A stretch of 64,000 nt of DNA from Halovenus halobia. Its GTDB lineage: Archaea; Halobacteriota; Halobacteria; Halobacteriales; Haloarculaceae. Each line of letters begins with the position of its first letter. The stretch's first letter is position 1. The notes below the pieces were generated by a model that worked only from the letters and a program-made list of their open reading frames with translations, was not told where the DNA came from and made no database searches. The DNA lies in contig NZ_JBLKOA010000001.1 of NCBI RefSeq assembly GCF_051414135.1, forward strand, positions 372,001 through 436,000. Reading direction: 5' to 3'. Made by a program: the position numbers and the translations under genes. Positions 50,248 to 59,466 of this stretch are shown here, piece after piece.

Positions 50248-51468
50248 TTACACCAGCAAGGTATTCAGCGCGTCGGGCACGACGAGCACGTCACTGCCCG
50301 GTTCGATTGCTTCCTCACTGCTCTCGCTAGCGTGCATGAGACAGTCCTCAACGAGGTCCGGACACTCGCTGTTTGTTACCCAGATATCGTGCTCGCGGAG
50401 CGCTCGGGCCAGCACGAACGCGCGCTGGGTCCCCGGTTCGTACCCCGCTCGGAGTTGCTCGTACAGCGTCGCTGCGTCGTCGGCAGTCGAGAGCCGGTCG
50501 ACAAACCGCTGCTCGCCACGACCAGACCCAGCACCCTCCGGGAGCCTGGCCGGCAGGACTACTCGCCCGCCCGCTCGCAGTGGGTTGTTCGCACCGAGAA
50601 CGACGTACGTTGCTGCCCGACTCGCCTGATAGAGATTTGCGTCCTTCGGCGCGCCGATGCCTGCGAGTACCGCATCGTAGGTGCCGTCCACCTCGACGGC
50701 TAGTCCTTCTCTGGCTGTCTCCGCGAGTGTATCGACAACTCGGCGTGGGTCGCCTGCGGCGACGCCTGTAATCCCCGCAGGGCCGTGGGTGACGTTCAGG
50801 CAGAAACCGACGCCAGCCGCGTCACCAGCGTCGTCGATAAACTCTCTGAAGGGGTTGTCCTCGACCCGGCCGAGTCGCACGCCATCGCGAGCGAGCATCT
50901 CCGGGCCGTGGCTGTACCGAATCTGTGACTCGCCGCCAGCCCCGATAACTGCCGTCTTCGCACCGCCGGAAAAGCCCGCGTACTGGTGGGGTTCGACCAT
51001 TCCCGTCGAGCAGACGACGTCGGCGTCGGCGACCTGTTCGAAAATATCGATCTGACAGCCCTCGACGGTTCCCACTGTTCGCGTGTTGTCGGGGTCGTGG
51101 TTGACCGCCAACTCCGCGTGGTCACCCAGCGCCGCCTCGATTTCCTCGTCGGTCATCGGTCGGTGGAGCCCGAGTCCGATAACGACAATCACCTGCTCGC
51201 GGGCAACGCCTGCTCTGTCGAGTTCTGCGAGCAACGCATCGAGCAACACATCGTCTGGCGTTGCCCGTGTTACGTCGGTAACGACGATTGCGACCTGGTC
51301 GTCCGGGTCGACACGGTTGGCAAGTGTGGGGCCAATCGGGTCGGCCATCGCGGCCTGGGCCGCTGCCGATACGTCGACTGCCTCGCCACCGTCGGGCGCG
51401 GCAGTCGTAACCGTACAGGATGGGAGTGAAACCTGGAGTGTGGTCTCACCGTAGGGCACCTCGACCAT
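50248..51468 (-). CDS. larA: LarA-type nickel-dependent racemase/epimerase
   Basis: 406 aa from the ATG at 51468 (MVEVPYGETTLQV). VVIGLGLHRPMTDEEI contains the first catalytic His region, and GMVEPHQYAGFSGGAKTAVIGAG the second His and the Lys that binds the nickel-pincer cofactor; IRYSHGPEMLARDG follows. LarA homologues racemise lactate or other alpha-hydroxy acids. The cofactor genes larB, larC and larE are not in the window. Confidence 0.85.
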   Translation of the reverse strand: MVEVPYGETTLQVSLPSCTVTTAAPDGGEAVDVSAAAQAAMADPIGPTLANRVDPDDQVAIVVTDVTRATPDDVLLDALLAELDRAGVAREQVIVVIGLGLHRPMTDEEIEAALGDHAELAVNHDPDNTRTVGTVEGCQIDIFEQVADADVVCSTGMVEPHQYAGFSGGAKTAVIGAGGESQIRYSHGPEMLARDGVRLGRVEDNPFREFIDDAGDAAGVGFCLNVTHGPAGITGVAAGDPRRVVDTLAETAREGLAVEVDGTYDAVLAGIGAPKDANLYQASRAATYVVLGANNPLRAGGRVVLPARLPEGAGSGRGEQRFVDRLSTADDAATLYEQLRAGYEPGTQRAFVLARALREHDIWVTNSECPDLVEDCLMHASESSEEAIEPGSDVLVVPDALNTLLV

Positions 51469-51509
51469 AGCGGGCAGAAGACGCGGCTGTCCAAAACCGT
51501 TCGGATAGA

Positions 51510-52295
51510 TCAGTCGGTTGCGGCTGTTGTCGTAATCTGGTGGACGCGGTGACCGTTCTCGCGGCACTCCTCCAGTGCGAGTTTCGCGCGGTAGCCGGCG
51601 TCGTGGGCAGTGCGACCCCGACCGACGCCGACCTGCATCTCGATGTCGGCACGTTGTCGGACGGCCGCTTGTGCGTCATTGAAGGCAGACTCGGGCAGAC
51701 GCGGACAGACCGCGATGATGTTGTCACCGCCGACGAACCGCGCGACGCTGTCGTGTTCGGTCTGCATATACTCCGCGAGTTCGAGCGTTCCGCGGCGCAC
51801 GTCGAGCGTCGTCCGTGCGGCGTTCTGGGCGTCGGTGTAAGTGCCGGTCACGTCGACAATATCGAAGTGAGCAATCGTCACTTCACCATCGCCTGGGTCG
51901 ACGGTGCCGTCGGTCGACAGAATTTCTGTTCGGTCCGGGTCCTGTGCGCTCCCGGCGTCTTGTAGCTGCCGAGTGGCCTTTCCGAGGGCCGACAGTGGCG
52001 TTTCTGCGGCACCGACGCCGATGCTCGCGGTCACCGGATACTGGTTGCGAACGTGTTCCTGAAATCGTTCGTGTGTCCGGCGGTCGATGCCGTTTGTCAC
52101 ACCAATGATGTTGTCGAATCGGTCGAAGAAGGCATAGCCGTCATCTCGGCCCACGAAGTCGGCAAAATCAGCGTAGAGGCGGGCCTGGAGAGACTGCAGA
52201 TCAGTTTCTCGCCGTGGCGACGGCGTCACCGTCCACGGACCGTAGTTGTCCAGTTGTACCAGGGACAACTGGACCTGCTCGTGGTTACTCGTCAC
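51510..52295 (-). CDS. gch3: GTP cyclohydrolase III (archaeal, ArfA type)
   Basis: 261 aa. VQLSLVQLDNYGPWTVTPSPRRETDLQSLQ is diagnostic. Two GGDEF-like ferredoxin-fold halves: SIGVGAAETPLSALGKATRQLQ and FVGGDNIIAVCPRLPE...VGVGRGRTAHDAGYRAKLALEEC. It makes FAPy from GTP as the first step toward riboflavin and F420. The start ATG at 52295 is 71 bases after the P-type ATPase stop. Confidence 0.93.
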   Translation of the reverse strand: MTSNHEQVQLSLVQLDNYGPWTVTPSPRRETDLQSLQARLYADFADFVGRDDGYAFFDRFDNIIGVTNGIDRRTHERFQEHVRNQYPVTASIGVGAAETPLSALGKATRQLQDAGSAQDPDRTEILSTDGTVDPGDGEVTIAHFDIVDVTGTYTDAQNAARTTLDVRRGTLELAEYMQTEHDSVARFVGGDNIIAVCPRLPESAFNDAQAAVRQRADIEMQVGVGRGRTAHDAGYRAKLALEECRENGHRVHQITTTAATD

Positions 52296-52366
52296 GACCG
52301 ATTCTTAGGCTTGAGACGTATAAAGCAACAGGAATTCCATTCGTGGTTTCCATCACAGATTCGTGA

Positions 52367-54784
52367 TTACCCCTCGATCAGCGGTCGTGTCGCGTTCAGG
52401 CTCACCGCACAGATGGTCAGTACGGCCGCGCCCATCACGAACAGCGGGTTCAGAAAACCCGCCACGGCGAGTGGAATCATAATCACGTTGAACATAAGCG
52501 CCAGACCAGTGTTGGTTCGGAGTCGCTTGCGCGCACCGGCGGCGAGCTCGAAGGCTTTCTCGACGCTCGAGAGGTCGTCATCGAGAACGGTGATGTCGGC
52601 GGCTTCTGAGGCGAGGGCGGTCCCACTGCCCAGTGAGATACCCAAATCAGCCGCGGCCAACGCCGGTCCATCGTTGGTCCCGTCGCCGACCATCGTGACG
52701 TGGCCTGTTTGCTGGAGGCGGCGAATTGTCGCGGTCTTGCCCGCGGGCGAAACGCCCGCGAAGACGTGCGTGACGGCGTCGTGGTCGGCAAACAGCGAGG
52801 CTGCGGCCTCGTCGTCGCCGGTCAACACGACAGTCTGGATATCTCGGGCTGCGAGGCTATCGAGGATCTGCTCCCACTCCTCGCGAGGGTTGTCCCCGAG
52901 GACGACGACGCCTTCGGCTTTCCCATCCCGGCCCACGACGACAGGCATATCGCCGCGCTTGCGGTGTGTGCGGGCTTCTCGCTCGATTTCCTTCGAGACT
53001 GCCCAGTCCTCCTGTGCGAACAGCGCCAGATTGCCCACGAGCATCCGGTCACCGCCAACCGTGCCCTCGATACCCGTGTCGTGGCTCTGGACATCGGTCA
53101 CCCGCCCCGTGGTATCTGGTGTGGGCGTAGCACCGCCGTCAGGTCGCGCTTGCGCGCCGAACTCGACGGCCGAGGCGATAGCCTTGCCTGCCGGGTGGGC
53201 AGCGTGTTGTTCGAGTTCGGCCGCTTTCGACAGCGCGTCGGCAGGTACCTCCGCACCGAGGAGGTTCATCTCGCCGGTCGTCAGCGTCCCGGTTTTATCG
53301 AAGACAATCGTGTCGGTCTCGCGGAGACGCTCGAACACCGTCTCGTCGAAGACGATGATCCCGTGGCTGATCGCTGCCTCGATGCTTCGGGCCACCGACA
53401 GCGGGGTCGACAGCGCGATGCCCCACGGATTGACGACAAACAGCACTGCCAGTCCCGCGAGCACGGTCGTAATCACGCCGCCACCGAGCGCCAGCGTCAC
53501 AGCACTGACCGCCAGCGCAACAACGAGCACCACCGGAATCACCCGCTCCGAGAGCCGGTCGCTCCAGCGCTGAATCCCGTGGGTCGAACTCTGCAGGTCC
53601 CAGACCGAGGTCGTGAGCGCGTCGAGACTGCTCGTCGGCGGGTCACCAACGCGGATTGTCGCACTGTCGTCGGTGACAATCGACCCGCCGATCAATTTTT
53701 CGCCCTGCTCTTTGCGCACGGGTAACGATTCCCCAGTCACGACGGCCTCGTCGACGGTACAGCTGCCAGATTCGAGCGTGCCATCGACTGGCACACGCTC
53801 GCCCTCTTTGACCAGCACACGGTCGTTCGGTTCGAGGGCTTCGACATCGACTTCCTCGGTGGTACCGTCTGCGCCGTAGCGGTGGGCGTCTGTGACCTGT
53901 GAAACGGTCAGTTCCGTGAGCAGGTCGACCGCCCGTTGTTTGGTCAGTGATTCGTAGAAAATCATCGCAACGACGACGCCGGCAATCAAGATGGTCAAGT
54001 CGTAGAAAATGTTGAGATTGCTGGACAGGAAGGCGATTGTTCCGTAGACGTACGCGCTGGTGATCGTCAGTGCAGCCAGCAGGTCGAGATTCGGCTGGCG
54101 CATGACGATACTCACGTACGCCCCCCTGAGCAACGGTAATCCGGTAAAAAATAGCACGACGCTGGTGAGAATGACGAACAGCGGCAGGATGATCAACGCG
54201 TCACCAGGGCCGGCCCCGCCGGAGAAAAAGGCAAGATCACCGGTGCCGAGGAGGTCCATGAGGTGGACCGGGTAGACGACGGCGATGTAGGGCAGCATCA
54301 TCGTAATGCCAAAGAGAATTCCAGCGGCGTAGCGGTAGCCGAGCATATCGTCTAACTGACGGTCATCCCACCGTCGGTCATGGACATCTGCCACCGTAAC
54401 GAGTTCCTCTCGTGGGACGACACTGTAGCCGACAGTTGTCAGCGCAGTTTCGAGCTCTTCAATTGAGACCTCTTCGGGAGCGTATTCGATTCTAATCGTT
54501 TCAGTCACGTAACTTGCGGCAGCACCGACGACGCCATCCTGGTTCGTCGCGCGCCGTTCGAGAAAACTCTCACAGGTCGAGCAGTGCATCCCGTCGATGT
54601 GGAGATACACCTCTTCGAGTCCGTCGTCCAGGGTCTCTGCTGGCTGGCTCTCGGCCGCGGATGGCTCTCCGTCGAGCGTTCGGTCGACCTGCTGACAGCC
54701 AGGCGAGCAGTAGTGGCCGTCGGCCGTCGCCGTTGCGCCGAGTGGTTCCTGACAGAGCCGACAGGTCGCTGGGTCTGAACTCAT
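52367..54784 (-). CDS. P1B-type heavy-metal ATPase with NPW in place of CPC
   Basis: 805 aa. N-terminus: a four-Cys region (CRLCQEPL and YCSPGC) then an HMA domain with GMHCSTCES (~ residues 65-73). Eight spans follow. Catalytic motifs: VVTGESLPV (~350), VFDKTGTLTTGE (~495), HAAHPAGKA (SEHP-type), MVGDGTNDGPALAAADLG (~700). In the sixth span, where Cu-ATPases have CPC, it reads VVNPWGIALSTP. It probably exports a cation; the altered motif makes copper doubtful. Confidence 0.88.
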   Translation of the reverse strand: MSSDPATCRLCQEPLGATATADGHYCSPGCQQVDRTLDGEPSAAESQPAETLDDGLEEVYLHIDGMHCSTCESFLERRATNQDGVVGAAASYVTETIRIEYAPEEVSIEELETALTTVGYSVVPREELVTVADVHDRRWDDRQLDDMLGYRYAAGILFGITMMLPYIAVVYPVHLMDLLGTGDLAFFSGGAGPGDALIILPLFVILTSVVLFFTGLPLLRGAYVSIVMRQPNLDLLAALTITSAYVYGTIAFLSSNLNIFYDLTILIAGVVVAMIFYESLTKQRAVDLLTELTVSQVTDAHRYGADGTTEEVDVEALEPNDRVLVKEGERVPVDGTLESGSCTVDEAVVTGESLPVRKEQGEKLIGGSIVTDDSATIRVGDPPTSSLDALTTSVWDLQSSTHGIQRWSDRLSERVIPVVLVVALAVSAVTLALGGGVITTVLAGLAVLFVVNPWGIALSTPLSVARSIEAAISHGIIVFDETVFERLRETDTIVFDKTGTLTTGEMNLLGAEVPADALSKAAELEQHAAHPAGKAIASAVEFGAQARPDGGATPTPDTTGRVTDVQSHDTGIEGTVGGDRMLVGNLALFAQEDWAVSKEIEREARTHRKRGDMPVVVGRDGKAEGVVVLGDNPREEWEQILDSLAARDIQTVVLTGDDEAAASLFADHDAVTHVFAGVSPAGKTATIRRLQQTGHVTMVGDGTNDGPALAAADLGISLGSGTALASEAADITVLDDDLSSVEKAFELAAGARKRLRTNTGLALMFNVIMIPLAVAGFLNPLFVMGAAVLTICAVSLNATRPLIEG

Positions 54785-54866
54785 CTCTCTGGGGCCAACC
54801 GCAGACTACCTGTTCCTTGCTAACACTACTACATAAATGGTCGGCGTCAGCGTGGTTCCGGGGACT

Positions 54867-56900
54867 TCAGCCACCGTGGCCGGGGTAGTCTCGCTCGAAG
54901 CGCCCTTCGAGTTCGTCGGTGTCGAATTCGACGATGACAGGACGACCGTGTGGGCAGGCGTAGGGGTTCGCACACTCTTCGAGCGCGTCCAGTAGGTCGA
55001 CTATCGAGCCGTCGGTGAGGGAAGTGTTACCCGTGATCGAGGGATAACAAGCCAGGTCTGCGAGCAGTTCGTCAGCGGCGGCCTCAACTGTTGCCGCCGC
55101 GGCCGCGTCACCACTCACGAACTCTCCGAGCACGTCACGGAGGAGGTCTGGGTCGGCCGCCTCGGCAACCAGCGAGGGAACGGTCGTCAGTTCGATAGTC
55201 CGGTCATCCACGAGCGTCGCACGGAAGCCAAGCGTTGCCAGAGCCTCCTTGTGAGATACGAACAGCTCTCGCTCCCCCGCTGTCAGTTCCATCTCGACAG
55301 GAGTGGCAAGCGCCTGTGTAGTCACCTCGCCGGTCAGTGATTCCCGGAGTCGTTCGTAGTTGATCCGCTCGTCGGCGGCGTGCTGGTCGACCAACACCAT
55401 CCCGTCAGCTGTTTCGGCGACGATATAGGTGTCTTGTATCTGCCCGAGAATCCGCATCGACGGCAGGGAGTCGAACTCTTGGTCGCTTGGTGAACTCTCG
55501 ATGAGGCGGCGCTGTTCGCCAGCCTCGAAACTGGGGCCAGTGGTTGTCTCGCGCTCGTCTTGCGAGGTGGCGAGCCCCCTGTCTGGAGTTATTGGTTCAG
55601 CTTCCTTCTCACGCTCGTTCGTGTCTCCACCGCCTCGGCCGCTGTCGGCCGTTGCTGGCTGTTCGCTCGCTCCCGGAGCACCGCTCTCGGACCCGCTGTC
55701 CCCACTCGAAGCCTGCTCTTCACTTTTCCTGGCTGGGGGTTCGCTTCCTGTTGTCTTCGTTCTGCTCTCCGATGAGTCATCCTCGACAGAAGCTGTCTGC
55801 GTCTCAGCTGTCTCTTCTGGCTGACTCTCGCTGGTCTGGGGCTCGATTGTCGCCTGCTCAGCTGCGGAGACGCCCCGCGGTGCGGAACTTCGTACCAGTC
55901 CCTCTCGAAGGAGTGCGGACTCGACAGCCTCCGAAATCTGCTCGCTGACGGCCTCCTCGGCAGCGAAGCGAACTTCGAGCTTTCTGGGATGTACGTTTAC
56001 GTCGACGCTCGCAGGGTCGAGTTCGAGAAAGACGACGGCGAATGGGTATCGGTCCGACGCCAACTGGCCACCGTAGGCGTCGAAGACGGCGTCTCTGACG
56101 GTGTTTGCGGTAACGTACCGGCCGTTGACGAACGTCGAGCAGTATGCGCGACTCGCTCGATTCGTTTCCGGATGGCTTACCAGTCCGGAGACGCTTTCGA
56201 GCGGCCCCTCAGAATCAGCTTCAATTTCGATCATCGATTCTGCGACTTCGCGGCCGTAGACCGAAAGCACAGTTTCGCGCAGGTCGCCAGTGCCGTTGGT
56301 TGCGAACGTCTCACGGTCGTCGTGTTCGAGTGTAACCCCGACGCCGGGGTTCGCCAGCGCGTAATTCGTCACAATCCGATTGATGTGGTCGAACTCCGTC
56401 GACTCCTGTTTCAGATACTTCCGCCGTGCCGGCACGTTGTAAAACAGGTCTTCGACTTCGACCGTCGTTCCTTCGGGACACCCTGCTGGCGAGACGCTTG
56501 TCACCTCACCGCCTTCGACGGTGAGTTCTGTTCCGGTGGCCTCGCCTCGCGGGCGAGTCGTTATCGTCAGCCGCGACACGGCACCGATTGCGTGCAGCGC
56601 CTCCCCGCGGAAGCCGAGCGTCCCGACGCCAGACTCGAGATCGTCGATGTCGCCGATTTTGCTGGTCGTGTGCTCCTCGACGGCCTGGCGAACCGTCTGC
56701 TCGGACATCCCGATGCCGTCGTCGCTGACCCGGAGGTACTCTGCGCCGCTGCCCTCGACAGCCACAGTCACCCGGGAGGCGTCGGCGTCGATGGCGTTTT
56801 CCAGCAGTTCCTTGACCGCCGACGCGGGGCGCTCGACCACTTCGCCGGCCGCAATTCGATCGACAGTCTGGGCGTCGAGTTCGGTTATCTCCTGGTTCAT
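54867..56900 (-). CDS. mutL: DNA mismatch-repair endonuclease MutL
   Basis: 677 aa from the ATG at 56900. The GHKL ATPase has ELLENAIDADAS, RVSDDGIGM and GTLGFRGEALHAI. An acidic Ser/Glu-rich linker (~330-490) leads to the dimer domain with the endonuclease motif DQHAADERINYE (~503) and NPYACPHGRPVIVE near the end. It nicks the new strand during mismatch repair. No mutS is adjacent. The ORF could run on to 57626 but those extra residues overlap the FKBP gene. Confidence 0.93.
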   Translation of the reverse strand: MNQEITELDAQTVDRIAAGEVVERPASAVKELLENAIDADASRVTVAVEGSGAEYLRVSDDGIGMSEQTVRQAVEEHTTSKIGDIDDLESGVGTLGFRGEALHAIGAVSRLTITTRPRGEATGTELTVEGGEVTSVSPAGCPEGTTVEVEDLFYNVPARRKYLKQESTEFDHINRIVTNYALANPGVGVTLEHDDRETFATNGTGDLRETVLSVYGREVAESMIEIEADSEGPLESVSGLVSHPETNRASRAYCSTFVNGRYVTANTVRDAVFDAYGGQLASDRYPFAVVFLELDPASVDVNVHPRKLEVRFAAEEAVSEQISEAVESALLREGLVRSSAPRGVSAAEQATIEPQTSESQPEETAETQTASVEDDSSESRTKTTGSEPPARKSEEQASSGDSGSESGAPGASEQPATADSGRGGGDTNEREKEAEPITPDRGLATSQDERETTTGPSFEAGEQRRLIESSPSDQEFDSLPSMRILGQIQDTYIVAETADGMVLVDQHAADERINYERLRESLTGEVTTQALATPVEMELTAGERELFVSHKEALATLGFRATLVDDRTIELTTVPSLVAEAADPDLLRDVLGEFVSGDAAAAATVEAAADELLADLACYPSITGNTSLTDGSIVDLLDALEECANPYACPHGRPVIVEFDTDELEGRFERDYPGHGG

Positions 56901-56999
56901 ATCCGCTGTTAGCCTGAATCGGGGGGCAACGGACTTCAGACTGCCGACTATCGGTCCCGAACAGCGGGGCTTTTGGGCGTGGATGGCACATCTACGGGT

Positions 57000-57485
57000 A
57001 TGACAATCTCGGATGGAGACGTCGTTGAGATCGAATACACTGGCCGACTCGAAGATGGAACGCTGTTCGACACCTCGGACCGCGGCCTCGCCGAGGAGAG
57101 TGGACTGGCTGCAGAGCATCCCGACCGGGCCTACGAACCACTGACGGTCAACGTCGGCGAGGGCAAAGTGATCGAAGGACTCGAAGAGGCACTCCGTGGA
57201 CTCTCTGAGGGTGAATCGACGGCTGTCAAAATCCCACCAGAGAAGGCATACGGACCCTACAAACAGTCCCGCGTGGCCGAATACGACCGCGACGCATTCG
57301 AGAAGATGCTGAGTGACCACGACATGGACGGCGACCTCGAAATCGGCTTTGAGGTCGAGGGCAAAGAGTCCGGGTTGCCCGGCGAAGTGACCGAGATACG
57401 CGACGACGTGGTCGTTGTCGACTACAACCACGAACTGTCCGGCGAAACGCTGGAATTCGAGATCGACGTTATCGACGTCTCCTAG
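57000..57485 (+). CDS. FKBP-type peptidyl-prolyl isomerase (SlyD-like)
   Basis: 161 aa. VVEIEYTGRLEDGTLFDTSD opens the FKBP domain. The IF (insert-in-flap) chaperone domain lies about residues 83-135, with PPEKAYGPYKQSRVAEYDRD before it. The core returns with VVDYNHELSGETLEFEIDV. It is a folding helper combining isomerase and chaperone activity. A TTTT box ~28 bases before the ATG suggests leaderless expression. It overlaps the convergent HD gene by 4 bases. Confidence 0.93.
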   Translation: MTISDGDVVEIEYTGRLEDGTLFDTSDRGLAEESGLAAEHPDRAYEPLTVNVGEGKVIEGLEEALRGLSEGESTAVKIPPEKAYGPYKQSRVAEYDRDAFEKMLSDHDMDGDLEIGFEVEGKESGLPGEVTEIRDDVVVVDYNHELSGETLEFEIDVIDVS

Positions 57486-58705
57486 TCGAACTCGTCGAGG
57501 CGGGCGTTGATTCCTGATCGCACGTCTCGGATTCGGGTTCCGTCGAGGTCGAGTCCGAGCACCTTGACTGCCGCTGTGCCCACTCGCTCGCTGACCCGCG
57601 GTGGCGCGTAGACACCCATCCGCCACTGGTCGCGCTGGGCCTGCTGCAATGCTGTGACGAGCGTGGACTGTTCGGCCAGGGTTCGAACCTCGCCGTTGAC
57701 GAGCACGCGCGACGAGGACTCCTCCATCTCGGGTTTGTCGGGAACGTCGAGAATCACCTCCGAATGGTCGACGTTGGCTGTTTCGGCAATTTCGTGCTCG
57801 TACCGTTCGATTTCGGCGTGTTCTGCGCCGAGTAGTTCTCCCGGCACTGAATCCAGTTCTGTCCAGAGCGCTCGCTTGAACAGTTCTCGGTCGTCGAGTC
57901 GTCGGGCAATCTGTTCGGTTTCCTCACAGCCTCTGAGCGTCACCCGCAGGTCATAATCGTCCATCCGGCGGAGTTTCTCGGCGTTTGTCTTCCCGGACGC
58001 GAGCAGTTGCTTGACACCGCGACGCAGCATTGCCTTGGCAATCCGGGCGACGTGGTGGGCGTAGACGGTTGGGTTCATCAGTGCCCGGGCGAGCAAGAGA
58101 CTCTCGGCAGTCTGGACGTTGTTCTCGTCGAGGACGAGTTCGCCGTCGACAAGCCGGAGTTCGCGCACGAGGCGTTCGTGGTCGATGGTGCCGTACGGAA
58201 CGCCCGTGTGGTGGGCGTCTCTGACCAGGTAATCCATCCGGTCGACGTCGAGTTCGCCCGAAACCAGCTGCCCGAGTTCACCCGTCCCGGAAATGAGGTC
58301 GGCGATTCGGTCTGGATTGAGGCCGTGTTCAGACAGTATCTGGGCGACCGGGCCAGAGTCGACCAGGTCGTGAACTTCGTCGTGGTACTTCCCGGTGTGT
58401 TGGTAGATGATACTCTCGATGTTGTGGCTGTACGGACAGTGTCCGATGTCGTGCAACAGGGCGGCACCGCGCACCCGTTCGGCCTGGTTGCCCTCGATGC
58501 CGAGGTGGTCCAGTGCTCGGTCGGCGAGGTGATACACGCCGAGGCTGTGCTCGAAGCGTGAGTGGTTCGCAGAGGGATAGACGAGACCGACTGTGCCGAG
58601 TTGGCTGATACGCCGAAGCCGCTGGACCTGCGGCGTGTCGAGCAACGCCTCGGCCACACCGTGAATCTCGATGTGGTCGTGGACACTATCCTTAATCGTC
58701 GCCAT
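57482..58705 (-). CDS. HD-domain phosphohydrolase (dGTPase-like)
   Basis: 407 aa from the ATG at 58705. IKDSVHDHIEIHGVAEALLDTPQVQRLRRI is the N-terminus of SAMHD1-like HD proteins. HSRFEHSLGVYHLAD (H), ALLHDIGHCPYSHNIE (HD) and LVSGELDVDRMDYLVRDAHHTG (D) provide the metal ligands. Homologues cleave dNTPs or other nucleotides; the substrate is unproven. Confidence 0.88.
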   Translation of the reverse strand: MATIKDSVHDHIEIHGVAEALLDTPQVQRLRRISQLGTVGLVYPSANHSRFEHSLGVYHLADRALDHLGIEGNQAERVRGAALLHDIGHCPYSHNIESIIYQHTGKYHDEVHDLVDSGPVAQILSEHGLNPDRIADLISGTGELGQLVSGELDVDRMDYLVRDAHHTGVPYGTIDHERLVRELRLVDGELVLDENNVQTAESLLLARALMNPTVYAHHVARIAKAMLRRGVKQLLASGKTNAEKLRRMDDYDLRVTLRGCEETEQIARRLDDRELFKRALWTELDSVPGELLGAEHAEIERYEHEIAETANVDHSEVILDVPDKPEMEESSSRVLVNGEVRTLAEQSTLVTALQQAQRDQWRMGVYAPPRVSERVGTAAVKVLGLDLDGTRIRDVRSGINARLDEFD

Positions 58706-58736
58706 ACCGGGGGTAATTCCCCCTGGGTGAAAAGAC

Positions 58737-59306
58737 TCAGTACTCGCCGGGCGTGGCACGGACCTGCTGGAGAACCTCGAACAGTTCGGACTCTGCGGTC
58801 GCCTCGTCGTCACTCTGTCCGAGTGGGTCTCGACCGACCGAATGGACGGTACTCACCGCTCGCTCGGGTCGATATCTGCGGTCGTAGGTCAGCCACGCCG
58901 CCAGTACCTGTCCCGTCCGGTCCAGTCCCGACAATCCGTAGACAACGACTGCTTCGTCGGAATCTTTTGCCTCGTCGAGAAACGGCAGGATTTCTTCTTC
59001 GAGTAGCTTTGCGTCGACGATTCCGCCCGTCGGGACCGGGGCGTGGAGGGTTCGGTCGGGACCGAAGGCGTCGGCACAGAGTCCAAAACTCGAATCGGCG
59101 GCCTCGTCTGAGCTCTCGGCGAGCACACTACAGACTCGCTCGACGCCTGCGTGTTGCATGTCTTCGACCCACTCGCGAACGCAGGTCTCGTGGTCTGCTG
59201 CGGCGTGCCAGCCGGGGGCACAGGAGCCGTAAACATGCTCCTCGTCAGGAGCTGCGGGGCCAAACCGATGGGCGTCTTGGAGGAGGGCTTGTGTCTGTCC
59301 CATCAT
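58737..59306 (-). CDS. Tyrosine-phosphatase-fold protein lacking the catalytic Cys
   Basis: 189 aa from the ATG at 59306 (or 59303). The fold and length are those of small dual-specificity phosphatases. The P-loop reads VVVYGLSGLDRTGQVLAAWL where the family has V-H-C-x5-R-TG: the catalytic HC has become YG while the Arg and following TG remain. It therefore cannot use the normal Cys mechanism. GSCAPGWHAAADHE near the start is a conserved early feature. It may be a phosphate-binding pseudoenzyme. Confidence 0.8.
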   Translation of the reverse strand: MMGQTQALLQDAHRFGPAAPDEEHVYGSCAPGWHAAADHETCVREWVEDMQHAGVERVCSVLAESSDEAADSSFGLCADAFGPDRTLHAPVPTGGIVDAKLLEEEILPFLDEAKDSDEAVVVYGLSGLDRTGQVLAAWLTYDRRYRPERAVSTVHSVGRDPLGQSDDEATAESELFEVLQQVRATPGEY

Positions 59307-59466
59307 GCTAATAACTGCGCTGGAACCACTTGAGTTTGTGTGTCGGATTCTCACAGCTGAGAAGTGATGCTGGTGGAATTACGGCGAATTGAGTAAACGA
59401 TGGAAAACTACTCCCCCGCGAAGATGGGAAACTGTTACCTATCTGGCCCGTGACTGTGACAAGCGT

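Noticed and set aside
52053..53725. 506- and 341-codon plus-strand frames over the P1B-ATPase
   Set aside because: Both are Ser/Thr/Arg-rich shadows of a gene with complete P-type ATPase motifs.
54867..57626. 919-codon version of MutL starting at 57626
   Set aside because: The extra N-terminus is antisense to the FKBP gene and unlike MutL; the ATG at 56900 (MNQEITELDAQTVDRIAAGE) is the family start.
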